Made by a program: the position numbers and the translations under genes
Notes under the pieces: generated by a model
Databases searched by the model: none
Told to the model about the DNA's origin: nothing
Seen by the model: only the letters and a program-made list of their open reading frames with translations
Shown: positions 34,290-45,257 of the stretch, piece by piece
Layout: every line of letters begins with the position of its first letter
How positions within the stretch are numbered: position 1 is the stretch's first letter
Source: Magicicada septendecula
Taxonomy: Eukaryota; Arthropoda; Insecta; Hemiptera; Cicadidae
Direction: 5' to 3'
DNA: 64,000 nucleotides
NCBI GenBank assembly: GCA_034769895.1
Contig: CM068371.1
Span: 404,347,969 to 404,411,968 of the forward strand

Positions 34290-34710
34290 TAATGATAATG
34301 ATAACTTTTTAATGCATCATCCGATTTTCGTAAAATCTGGCACGTGTGTCCATACCTTCAACTTATAGAGCGTATTGTTTTTGAGATTGATACATCAAAA
34401 ATAGGGAGACGGCTGGGAATAATGTGAGGGTGCAAAATTTTGAAAAATCGGAAAATGACCATGTGGGATATTGAATTAAACAGAATTTTAACCAAAATCT
34501 GAATTAGTGTTCAGGCTTTAAAATTTTTAAACAGTACTACAAGAATTTTGGAAAAATTGTAAACATTCATTCCGAACATTAGACTAAAGGAAATTATGTT
34601 AACGTTAACCCAATCCGAATGTAGTGTTTTGTTTTCAATATTTTTATTTTTCAGAGTGCCACAAGCCAAAAATTGAAAACAAAACTTTGAAAACATTGTG
34701 AAAGGCTGAG
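34290..34710 (+). repeat. Interspersed repeat family, copy 3
   Basis: ATGCATCATCCGATTTTCGT, GGCACGTGTGTCCATACCTT, TTTTTGAGATTGATACATC and TTTAACCAAAATCTGAATTA match the inverted copy at 18,540-18,880 and the left half of 31,610-32,310. Confidence 0.7.
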
Positions 34711-35813
34711 CGAGTTCTGCTGTGCCGGGATTTGAATTTTACCGGCATGGTTCAAACGTAAAAGGCCGCCAATGTGTGGCAGTGAGGGCAGCCCAGCTAC
34801 CTTGATCATCAAGGTTGCCCGCGCTACGGCGATGTAATTCAGCTACCCGCATCAGCTGTTCGGTTAAAGCTTCACAATCCGTAACAAGTTTTTTTTGTGG
34901 CATGGTTCGTTAGAAGCCTACAAGCTGCCTCTTTTTATCTTAAGCCTTCCGACTGGACGTTTCGTAGTCTGATGGCGTGGCAAACTACTTGTTCAACTTA
35001 CTACGAGTTCGTAAATCTATAAAGTGTCTCAGGTGAGAATCATCACATTATTCGCTGTTAATTTAATAAGAGGTTATGTGAGTTAATTTAATAATGAGAA
35101 TGCGTGTTAATTTGTGTTATGTGTGTGACTCACACGTTACTTATGGGAGCAGGTGGTGACTTTGCACTTAACTGCTTGAGAAATTTAAAAGTAAATGTGC
35201 AGGTAGAAGTATTAGTAAATGTAAAAATAATTTAATGTAAATGTTTTGAATTTTGTAGATGTTAATGAAAATGTAAATGTGAATTTTCAAGCTTGTTTAT
35301 TACACAGAATAGTATTGCTAATAACAGAGTAGTAGTGTGGAAAAAAATTGTGACAGTGTGTGTGTGGTGTCTGTGTTCCGAGGCGAGAGAGAGTTGGGGG
35401 TAGTTGTATTTCCTGACGGCCCGCTACAAATAAAAAATGTTACAGGGTCCCCACACAGCCGGGAGAAGGAGAAATGCGGAGATGATGACACCAACATACG
35501 TCACCATCGGCAGAGCTGTGCACTGGAACGCTCCCCATCGCCGTCAGACTTAGAAATACTCCAGAACACCAAAAAGACAGCTGCCCAGAAGGAGACAAGC
35601 AGGAGCTTCGGAACTCACCAGTACCAGTACCAACACTCTCATCATCACAGGCTCTACTTGGTATCATTAAAAGTACAGGTGGGAGGATTCCATTTATTAA
35701 ACCTCGACAACAACACTCCACCGGTTTTCAAAGCATAAAAGCAAGCATACATATAAACAGTATTTTCATATTTATAATGATTAAAATTTTGCTAGAACAA
35801 GTCCTGTGGACAT
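34711..35813. other. Unassigned region with one uncertain ORF (35,337-35,738)
   Basis: A 133-codon plus-strand frame from 35,337 (charged, with QYQYQHSHHHR near its end) overlaps a 93-codon minus-strand frame (35,440-35,721). Composition is more GC-rich than the flanks and a third frame is also largely open, so this may be a fragment of an unrecognised element's gene. No domain was recognised. Confidence 0.3.
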
Positions 35814-38800
35814 TGTAACGTACCAAAATAGCAGTTACATAAAATAAATGTCTAATACGTCAAATAGAAGAATAACATGAAAATATTTCATCAAGCATAG
35901 AAGAAGGAACAGGAGAATACAAATAAAATGTGTATCTACGAATGAATAATATTGAACCAACCCAACGAAGAAGAAAGAAGAGTAATAAGAATATCATCGA
36001 GTATAACAAAGAGAGAGAAAATACCAATGAGCCAATATAATACGTTAGCATCCAGGCCCAATAGATCAAAATAGTGAGGGGATATGCCGAAAATAGTTAT
36101 CAACGTAAGAAGGAGACGAATCAAATACAATCACCATAGTGAAAAAACAAACTAATTTGTTATGAGTGGGAAATAAATATAAGACAATGACTACCATAAT
36201 AATGAATGAAAATATGGAAGAATATGACAATATTCAGGGAACATGAATTATTACAAATAATGTGTAACCAAGGAAAGCACCAACAGTGACAAACAACTAA
36301 CCAGAAGAAGAAAAAGAAGAAGAAGAGGAAAAGAAATGTACCATGAAGAATGAAGATTATGTATGAACAGTACAAGACATCAACATTCACAAGATATGGA
36401 AGGAATTCAAATCAATGTAGTGACTAGAATAAGTGTAATGATTATTGGAATACCAATAATAAAGAAACCAAGTGTTGAGCATCAATAAGTGATCACAAAC
36501 AATGACGGTGAATACTTAATATAAGTGTAACAACATGTGATATGATAACATTTTACCCCAAGTAAACAGCACAAACAATACCAGTGAAAATGTTTATAAC
36601 GGAGAGAAGTAATTAACCATTTGTAAGTGAAAGAATCAACGATTAACAAGTGAAATGCACAGACAATTAGTGTAACAAGTTTAATCCAAGATTGTAAAAC
36701 CACAGATTTTACTATTACAGTTTTATTATTGATTAATAAGACCACCAAAAATATGATACAGAAAAGTGAATTAATTGTTCATAGGGATTAATAATAAAAG
36801 CTTTGTAATCTTTGATATGAAATGTGCCTGAATGTCATAGCAACACAGGACAAAATGTAGATGAATGTCAAGACAAATAGTAGCAAATAAACTAATTTGT
36901 TGAGTATAAACAAGTCAATGTACCAAAGCCTAGGTCAATCCACCAAAATATGTAACATAATTAGACTAAGAAAACCAGTATTATTGTTTCAACAAATAGT
37001 GTAAAAATGTGTACAAAATGTGTAAAACTTAATAATAAACCATTGTAGTAGAATGCCATAATGAGATGGCAATAGTTGAGATGAATACTGTAAAGAACTA
37101 TGAAGCACATTGTTGTCAGGCAAATGACACATAACCTCACATGAGTTGAACCTACAACATAAAATTATAGACATTAATTAAACAAAGTAATTATCCATAA
37201 TTGTTTCAAACAGAGACTAAATAAGAATAAAAATGCAAAACAATGAATACCATATGAACTGAAGGACACAACAATGAATCAGATTAAATACAATAACATT
37301 AAACTAAATAGACAGAACCCCAATGTGACAAGAGAGTTAGTCAAAAAACATCAAAACTTATAAAGAGAATGTAAAAAATGTTACCAGTAGTTAGAGAAAT
37401 GTTCAATACTGCTATGAGAACATCTCACAAATATTATACTAGTAATTTAATAATTGAAATTTAATAAACTAACTAACTGCAATCATAGAACCAGGTGTAA
37501 ATAACCACCATACAATAACTTAGAGAGATTTCAAATAACAAAAAGTTAGTGAATACATTGAACTAACCATGTACAACAATTGTACACAATTTTAATTATT
37601 AACAATATATCCAATGTGTACTAAAATAACTAAATAAGTGACAAAATGGCGAGATGAGAGCATAATGTATTCTGAATCATACTATATGTGTATACAAAAT
37701 AACATTTTACCAAAATAAAGTATAAACAAATGTATATAGATATGCCTATTAGTATTATGATACAAAAAATATGTAGTAGAATAAGGGATAATAGCGATAT
37801 AAGTAAATGTAAACAATCGGACATAGTTGGTATATACGCCATTAACAAATTTTGTTTAAACTATAAATATAGCAATATTATGTATTAACATGAAGGAGAA
37901 ATGGACTCAAAATGTTTAGTAATGAGTATTAAGATGTAATTACAACGAAATATAGTGAAAAAGACTTATTTGTGTTAAGAACCACTATATGAGTTTTGAA
38001 GAAAATCAAGTGAATTATTAATGGACGGAATTATTGCTTGTTTGGACTTAAAATAAAGCCGCAAGTGTCCGCGATTTAATGCCACTATCCAAATGGCGAT
38101 ATGACAAAAAATAAGAAACTTATAGCCATTATAAGTTTTTCGATCATTTTCGAATGTCCATGTATACGTCAGAGATAATCTCAAACCCAGACTTAGTGAC
38201 GCTAAAAATTAGAATTTTTATTTAACCAAAGCGTTTGGGGTAGAGAGTATGACTGTCTAAACCAATCAAATGGCTTAATTTCACCAGACGAAAAGAGAAG
38301 CTTTAGCGAGACTGTTTAATCGTTTTTCAACACTCGAGGCGACAGGAACGTGTCACAGTCGGCAAGACATATTTTAAATATGCGCGTCACCCCCAGTAAC
38401 ATGGTCAAACATTAACCTATACTGAACACCCCATTATCGAGTGACAGTGAAATAAGTGAATAGTGAATAGACATGACCAGTGTATAATAAGGGTCATGTC
38501 CAGTGAAAATAAACAGGGAGTATGATATTTTAACAATTTTAAAAAAATACTAAAATGGAATAATTCTCGTTGATTAAACGAAAGTTATTGTTTGACTGCA
38601 CTAGTCAAGTTAACGCTTGAGTGCCTTAACAGATAATGATGAATAATTATCAGAATTTGATGAACAAAGTTATAGCCCATTATGATGGCGATAATTAATT
38701 AAAAGATGTATTTTATATTTAAAGAATAATTGATAACGGCGGAATTAAATTTAAATACCGCTCACTAGTATTTGTAAATATAGTCGCTTAATTGACTATG

Positions 38801-39995
38801 AATTTTGACTTGATGAATAATAATTTTCTTGTGTGAATACTATCATTACTGATAATTCTACATCATATTAATAGTAAATAAAGCGTTTGTAAAAATAATA
38901 TTAAGAATCTTATATAACATTACTTATTATACGTAACCACTTACTCTCATCCAGGCAAACTAACCTAGAACCAAAACGTATATTTTGTCACAGAGAAACA
39001 CTTCTGTCCTCCAGTGATTTTTACAAAATGAAATCGATAATAAGAGTTTTTTCAATTTTTTTCTCTTTCCAGTTCATAGTAGTAATAACTAATAAATTAA
39101 TAATAATATTTTAATAGTGCAACGTTCAAAGCACGTGTTGACAAATTTAGCTTCACTAGACCTCAGAATACCATACGATAGTACGATAGTATTGACTATC
39201 GTATCGAGATTAATAATTTTAAATTTTTGTTCTTTTTTATCATAATAAATAAGTGAACATTGTTATTCACAAACACATCTTTATATCTTGTATCATGTAT
39301 CTTAAAAGAATTCACGAAAATTGGTAATACAATTAACCAAAGTGAACATAACCTAGTTCACCATATTATCGTACATTGTAACAGTGTTACCAGCCTTGAG
39401 CTGCAGAAATCTCAATATTTGTTTAATTTGTTGTTGTTTATAAAGATATCCATATTAATTGTTTTAAAAAAGTTTTGCTAAATTTCACTACTGTCAATAA
39501 AATCCTCAGTTTATTACCAATGGATACAGAGTCTTCATTTCTATAAAATAGAAGCAAATAACTTATGTTTTGGGAACCATTACTTCACAAGGTGGCGGCA
39601 ATATTTAAATTATTGATATTATATTACTCAACTTACAATTGAATATCTGAATTGTTTTATTTTATGTGCATTTTTTCGATATTCAAACGGAATATCTGTG
39701 TGTTGTAAATGTATTTACAGTGAGAAGAAGTCGCCCATCGAGAAGAGTGAAGATATTCACGGATGGTAAGTGGGGAGGTGAATACAGGGAATTATTAGTG
39801 GTTTTAATACTCTTTTAAACACGAACTTTAACTTCCAATCACCCATTGCTAAATAATTACACTAGATATTAAACACACCTTATGACGACGTGAGAGTCTA
39901 CAACAACAACAACAACAACAACAACATTTCAATTCTAATCATAATAATAATCTAACAATAAATAAATCTAAAACGTTGTAATAAGTTATATTACA
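35814..39995 (+). repeat. 5' LTR, 4,182 bp
   Basis: Begins TGTAACGTACC and ends ATATTACA. AT-rich and without a convincing ORF: the minus-strand frames inside it are short and recur only because the LTR is duplicated. Contains a hairpin TACGATAG/CTATCGTA (39,182-39,203), a (CAA)n run (about 39,900-39,925), and a splice-donor-like ATGGTAAGTG near 39,766. Compared with the 3' LTR it has extra bases near 36,710-36,735 and a longer CAA run. Confidence 0.92.
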
Positions 39996-39998
39996 ACG

Positions 39999-40011
39999 TG
40001 GCGCCCAACGT
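39999..40011 (+). other. Primer-binding site, tRNA-Lys type
   Basis: TGGCGCCCAACGT lies three bases after the LTR end. It is complementary to the last 13 bases (including CCA) of insect tRNA-Lys(CUU) as I recall it. Minus-strand DNA synthesis would start here. Confidence 0.8.
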
Positions 40012-40110
40012 CTGAGCGCGAATTAGGACGACGATACCTAATAAATTGTCTAAATAAATAAACAATTTTTCAACCTAATTCGACGGCAAGTACATTACAT
40101 AGATAGAAAG

Positions 40111-42320
40111 ATGTATAGAAGGTCAACGTCAAAGAAACGAGCGGCAGAGGCCGAAAGAGAGGCTAGAATGGAGGAGAAAGAAGCGACGTCGGCAGAGGAC
40201 GTTGAAGAAATGTTACTGGCAATAGAAGACAGACAACCTGAACCGGCGGAGGAGGTTCAACAACCAGAAGGTGAACCGGAAATCACACAGCAGGAAACCC
40301 AACCGGAAATAAGCCAAACTGAAAAACCAATATCAACAGTGGACGTCAACATGTTGGAAATGATGAGAGCGATAATGGAAGAGACGTTAAACAAGAATAT
40401 GGACTCGCTGAATAAGAAGATGGATGAAAACAGTCAATCCACAGACCAGAAAATAGAAACAATGAATAAGAAAATGGATGAAAACAGTCAATCCACAAAA
40501 CAGAGTATAGAATCATTGAAGGAAGACAGCCAGAAGAACACAGAGTCATTGAACAAGAAAATAGAAGACGGACAGAAGAAGACGGAAGAGCTATTGGAGA
40601 AAAATATGGAAATAATGAAAGAAAATCTATCTGCGGAGTTGGGAGTCAAAATCGATGAAACAAACAAAAAGATAGATGAAATGAACAAGAAAATCAATAA
40701 GGACATTGAGTCAATGAAGAGTGATAATGAGAAGATATGGCAACAGATGACCGACAACAGCTGCAGAACTGAAGAAATTGCAAGAAATACAATAGAAGTA
40801 ATTGATAAGAAATTGGAAGGAAACATAGAAGCGACGGAGGAGAGGATTGCAGTGATGGCAACAGAAATCCAGGAAGAAATGTCTGACATACGGAGAGAAG
40901 GTGAGATTAATAAACAGAAAATTGTGCAAACTGAAACAGATCTCAACAATCGCATCGACAGTCTCGAAGAAACCCGCTACAAACAGACAGAAGTAATAGA
41001 ACGTAGACAGACAGAAATGGTAGTCGCACACACCACACTAGGGGAGAGGTGTGACGAGATCACAACAACAGTGAACGCGGTCAAACATCAAGTGAACAAC
41101 GACCGAGAACAGTTAACTGAACGGCAACAGAGAGAGTTCAGTGACCTCAGGGACGAAATGAACCGCCTTAGAGCATTTCCAAATGTGCTAACAGGGTTAC
41201 CACACCTGGATGGACGGGAACACATAGATTTCCGCGCATATACTAAAAATCCGCTCGAGTTCCTGGAGAGGGTGGATGAAGTACCGTACTTAACAGAAAT
41301 AAAGAGAACCGATGGTCAGTAATCAAAGGGATGTTGGACGAGTATTTCCGAAACGTGTTCGACAATTGGTGGACAGCAACCAGACATGAGGTAGACAGTT
41401 ATGCAGCATTTAAAGTGGCCTTTAAACTAAAATATTGGTCCGAGTCCACCCAGAACATCATAAGAGATGACATCACGAATGGCAGATATGATCCCAACGG
41501 CAGACAGTCAATGACGACCTATTTCGTAGGGAAAATCTGTTTAGCAAGAAATTTGGAACCAGCCATACCGGAGGAGTGCCTGGTGACGAAACTGGCCTAC
41601 CATTTTAACCAAGGGGTGTCTCAGGGAAGACTCAACGCTCAAATCAAGACGATACAAGGGATGTGCGCACTCTTAGAAAACCATGAGAGGGAGCGTTATT
41701 ATCAAAGGAACCGCCAGGGACCAGGACAGCCATATGATCGGAGTGGACCAGGTAACAATAATCCGAACAACAATACTGACAGAGATAAATATAGAGGGAA
41801 TTTTAATAACCCTCCACGATTCACTAATCACCAGAGCCCTAGACAGAATAACGGTGGTGACAACAACAACCATACCGACCGGGGAAATCTAAACAACCCT
41901 AGGCCGAATGGTCATCAAGGAAACAACAATTATCGGCAAAATAATAATTACTACCGACCTCCTAATAACCAGTCTCAGAATAACCAATATAGACAAAATA
42001 ATGGTAATAATGGTAATAACCAGTTCAGAAGAGTACACTACACTAATGCCAGTAGAGGTGGAGGCAGAAGACCATACTACCAGGGTCGCCGAAGTTTCCA
42101 CAATAATAATAACAGTCGAAGTAACAGCGACGGAGATGACCAAGAATCAGGTTATCGATCCAACAGGAGTCGCAGTAGTGAAGATAATCGGCCGATAACA
42201 AGAAATACAGAGGTCTACCATAACGGGAATGGGCCAGGATCTCAAGAACCAAATGCATCAACTTCATCGGACAGGCACCCAGACAATGGTGACCTGCTTT
42301 TAAATGGGCACCGGCAGTGA
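40111..42320 (+). pseudogene. gag (one frameshift), coiled-coil and Asn/Arg-rich
   Basis: The ATG at 40,111 gives a basic start (MYRRSTSKKRAAEAERE), an acidic/proline region, then about 200 residues of coiled coil with an 18-codon repeat (KKMDENSQST at 40,411 and 40,465). Near residue 355 begins the capsid-like region (LTGLPHLDGREHIDF, NPLEFLERV). A one-base loss near 41,312 gives a premature TAA at 41,320; the next frame continues WSVIKGMLDEYF, FDNWWTATRHEVDSY and MTTYFVGKICLARNLEP, which fits the retrotransposon Gag capsid domain. The last 200 residues are Asn/Arg/Gly-rich and hold no CCHC zinc knuckle; they may bind RNA instead. Stops at 42,318-42,320, overlapping pol. The product would package the RNA into particles. 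Confidence 0.85.
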
Positions 42321-43428
42321 AAAACACGACGTCACCCTCACTGAACCGATCTATTGGGTCTAACGTATTGGAAAATACCATGGAATCAATCGAAATTCGC
42401 CAAAACAACTACCTGAAAAATATTCGACGAGATCTCATGGAAGAGAAAGAAAATAGCATCAACGACACCGTCCACAATGAAATAGCCTACATATCAGTCA
42501 ATGTCAACGGAACCAGATCAACAGCCATGATAGACACAGGGGCAAATGTATCCTTAATCGATAAAATGGAACTAAATCGAATACAGTTAGGAAATAAAAC
42601 AATCATACCAACATTGCCAATAAATAACATTATCCTAATTGGAGCAACGGGTCGGCAGAACAAAACTATCCGACACCAGGTACAATTAGAAGTGTCAAGC
42701 AACGGTGAAACAATCCCGATGATTTTCTTAGTAGCGAGTGGGCTACCATTTACCCTGTTAATCGGCTGTGATATACTGAGGAAATATGCAGCTATCATAG
42801 ATATGGACAAAGCCAAGATATCATTAAAATCAAGTGAAATTGAATGGACAGCAGCATTGATTGAAAACAGGAAGGCACCTCCTGAACACATAATGTACTA
42901 CATACGGGAAGGCCATAACCAGAGAGAGAAAATGTCCATCAACGGAGAGGTTCGCCATAGCCAAGAAGACACATTATGGATGGAGAAAATAGCTGAGATT
43001 AAGAAATTCCAAACGAGTAACGTTGACCATATATTAACTAATGAACAAATAGAAAGACTAATTCAAATTTATAATCGTTATAGGCATGTATTTTCAAATA
43101 CGCCAGGTAAGTAAAAAATTTTCAGTGCGAGATAAAGTTCAAAGAGCAGGCTGAATTCAAAAGAAAATCGTACCCTATCGCATTTTCACTGAAGGAAGCA
43201 GTTCGCTTAGAGATACAGCGATTGATAGAAAACGACATAATCGAAATAAGCAACTCCCCGTACACCAATCCTATTGTAGCTGTACCAAAGAAAAATGGCG
43301 CAGTAAGGATTTGTTTAGACGCCAGGGAGATAAACAAAGCCATAATTAATGACAGGACGTCGCCTGGAGAAATCAACGAAATTCTAAAGAAATTTCATGG
43401 CATACGGTACATCAGTATATCACCCTAA
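42293..43428 (+). pseudogene. pol, 5' part: aspartic protease and beginning of reverse transcriptase
   Basis: Entered by -1 frameshift from gag. Protease active site AMIDTGANVSLIDKMEL (about 42,525-42,575) and second motif LLIGCDILRKYAAIIDM (about 42,758-42,810) are intact. A linker follows (DHILTNEQIERLIQIYNRY, FSNTPGK); a one-base loss near 43,110 puts a stop at 43,114, and the next frame continues with SLKEAVRLEIQRLIEND, SPYTNPIVAVPKKNG and ICLDAREINKAIINDR, the first RT motifs. Near 43,400 the sequence jumps to integrase, so the palm with the YxDD box, RNase H and the zinc-binding and DDE parts of integrase are gone. The closest relative in the window is 1-848. Confidence 0.88.
42299..42305 (+). 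promoter_or_regulatory. Programmed -1 ribosomal frameshift site TTTAAAT between gag and pol
   Basis: In gag frame the bases read CTT TTA AAT, so T TTA AAT is a canonical X XXY YYZ heptamer. It lies 12 bases before the gag stop (42,318) and inside the only 25 bases where both frames are open: the pol frame is closed by TGA at 42,290-42,292 and gag ends at 42,320. A -1 slip enters pol directly (WAPAVKNTTSPSL). A downstream stimulatory structure was not evaluated. Confidence 0.75.
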
Positions 43429-43955
43429 CAGCAACCCTGCTGAGAGAGTTTTGAGAGAAGTAGGCAGAATTTTAAGGACATACTGCCACGCCCAACAGCG
43501 AAGATGGGAAGAATATTTATCCCCAGCTGAAGATTTCATTAACTTAGCTTGTCACCAGTCGACTAATGAAACGCCCTATACTGCTATGTTTGAGCAAAGA
43601 TCACCCCGAGAAATTACAGAAATAATCAATTTTCCACCAGAAGGTGAATTTGAATTTAACAAGACAAAATTCTTTAACAATGCAGTCGAACGAGCTGACA
43701 AACTCAGGCTCAAGTATAAAAAATCATAACCTAAGATCATGACATACGAAGTGGGAGACAAAGTGCTCTTAAAAAATCAAGAACTCCCAAGTGCTATAGA
43801 AGGAATTGCTAAAAAAATTGTTACTGCTATACACAGGCCCATATACTGTTACCAGGAATAATATGAACAACACATACGAAATACAAGATCCTGTGACAAA
43901 GAAAATAAAAGGCAACTACAACCAGACTTCCATGAAACGATATATTGAGAATTAA
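43400..43955 (+). pseudogene. pol, 3' part: integrase C-terminal region
   Basis: Starts inside the integrase core (TSVYHPNSNPAERVLREVGR, so the catalytic Glu neighbourhood region survives), then WEEYLSPAEDFINLACHQST and NETPYTAMFEQRSPREI. A TAA at 43,727 interrupts, after which IMTYEVGDKVLLKN continues in frame and, after a one-base change near 43,815, LLLLYTGPYTVTRNN carries the GPY/F-type module of Ty3/gypsy integrases. The frame ends at TAA 43,953-43,955. The first two catalytic Asp residues are missing because of the internal deletion, so it cannot catalyse insertion. Confidence 0.85.
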
Positions 43956-45257
43956 ATAATGCAAAGAGAGTGAAATATTACGATGAAGATTATTTATCAT
44001 TGATACTAAGTACGAAGTGAAAATATAACTATAAGAATAAATGTTGACTATATTTTAATTTTATGATATAAGAGTGTGATCCAAAGAAATAATGTAAAGG
44101 ATGAAGAAAATTGTAATTACCCGTACTAAAAAAGAAAATTACATACGAGACCGACACATGACAACCTGGCACAAATATGAACCATATACATAATTTCCAA
44201 GAGCCAAGTCAACCAGTAATTCAACATCTAACCCGTACTACCAGTGTAAAAAGAGGATTATATAGGAGGCCGACACACACCATCTTTGGCATAAAATATA
44301 TGAAGCATATAATAATAATTTCCTAGAGCCTAGTCAACCAGTAAAACACCATCTTACCCGTACTAATAAAGAGGAGAACTATACGAGAAAGTCAAACAAC
44401 ATCCATGGCACGTAAACTAATTTCCAAGAGCCGAGTCAACTAGTAGAATAACAACTTACACGTACTAATAAAGAGGAGATAATATACAAGATGATATACA
44501 GAACGAGCAACATAAGAAGTTGGAGAAATGGAAGCAAGTAAATATTATTGATATAAATAATAGATGATACATAAACACGAGGCAAGACACTAGAAGAGAG
44601 CCTATACCAAATGAAATATAACACAAAGACGTGAATCATGAAAATGAAGAGGATTATGAAATGACGTTTAATGTAATACCAAGAGAAAAGATTAATTGAT
44701 GACAAGGAAGAATGAAAAATAATATATTAACGAAGAAGATCATGAGAATATACCAGTGATGAATGTAAACAAACTATCCCTGTAAAATGTGAAGAATTTA
44801 GTTAAGTTGAATCAAGACGAAGAGAATATAATAATGTATAAACCGCAGATGCGTGAGATGATCCCAAGGATATTTATTATTTGTCGAAAGAACGACCACT
44901 TTATATTTTGAATTGATTTGAGATGAATTGACTGATGAAATATTCCAGCAATCATTTATATTATTGACAGAGATGATGCTCCTCTGTATTTATTGATGTT
45001 AGTATGGCCAGCAGAGATGTATGCCAAAGTGAGGCACTCTGAACTGCCCCAGCTAAAATTATGTTAGGGAATTAGGGAATTAAATAAACAAGGGAGATAA
45101 TTACATAGAAAGGAAATAATTATGATTCAAATAGAAGAAAATGAAGGGATATAAGAAAAGCATAACAGTCAACTTGGAAATGTACAACAATTGATGAATT
45201 CTTCAATAAAAATAAATATACGAATTCAGAATTAATCAATTCTTATAGGAAGGCATA
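43956..45257 (+). other. Internal 3' non-coding region with tandem repeats and polypurine tract
   Basis: No env-like ORF. Four imperfect direct repeats, marked by CCCGTACT/CACGTACT at about 44,120, 44,231, 44,357 and 44,460 (spacings roughly 111, 126 and 103), each containing a TTTCC(A/T)AGAGCC.AGTCAAC block near its end. The purine run AGGAAGG (45,247-45,253) directly precedes the 3' LTR and is the likely polypurine tract. Confidence 0.7.

Noticed and set aside
35860..39481. Numerous short ORFs inside both LTRs (for example 35,860-36,069 minus, 39,260-39,481 plus) that appear conserved between two loci
   Set aside because: They are conserved only because the whole LTR is duplicated by the element's replication; frames are short, low in complexity and have no motif or coding bias.
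43956..45257. Possible env gene after integrase
   Set aside because: No open frame with a signal peptide, transmembrane segment or cleavage site; the stretch is AT-rich with tandem repeats. The longest minus-strand frame is hydrophobic from T-rich composition.
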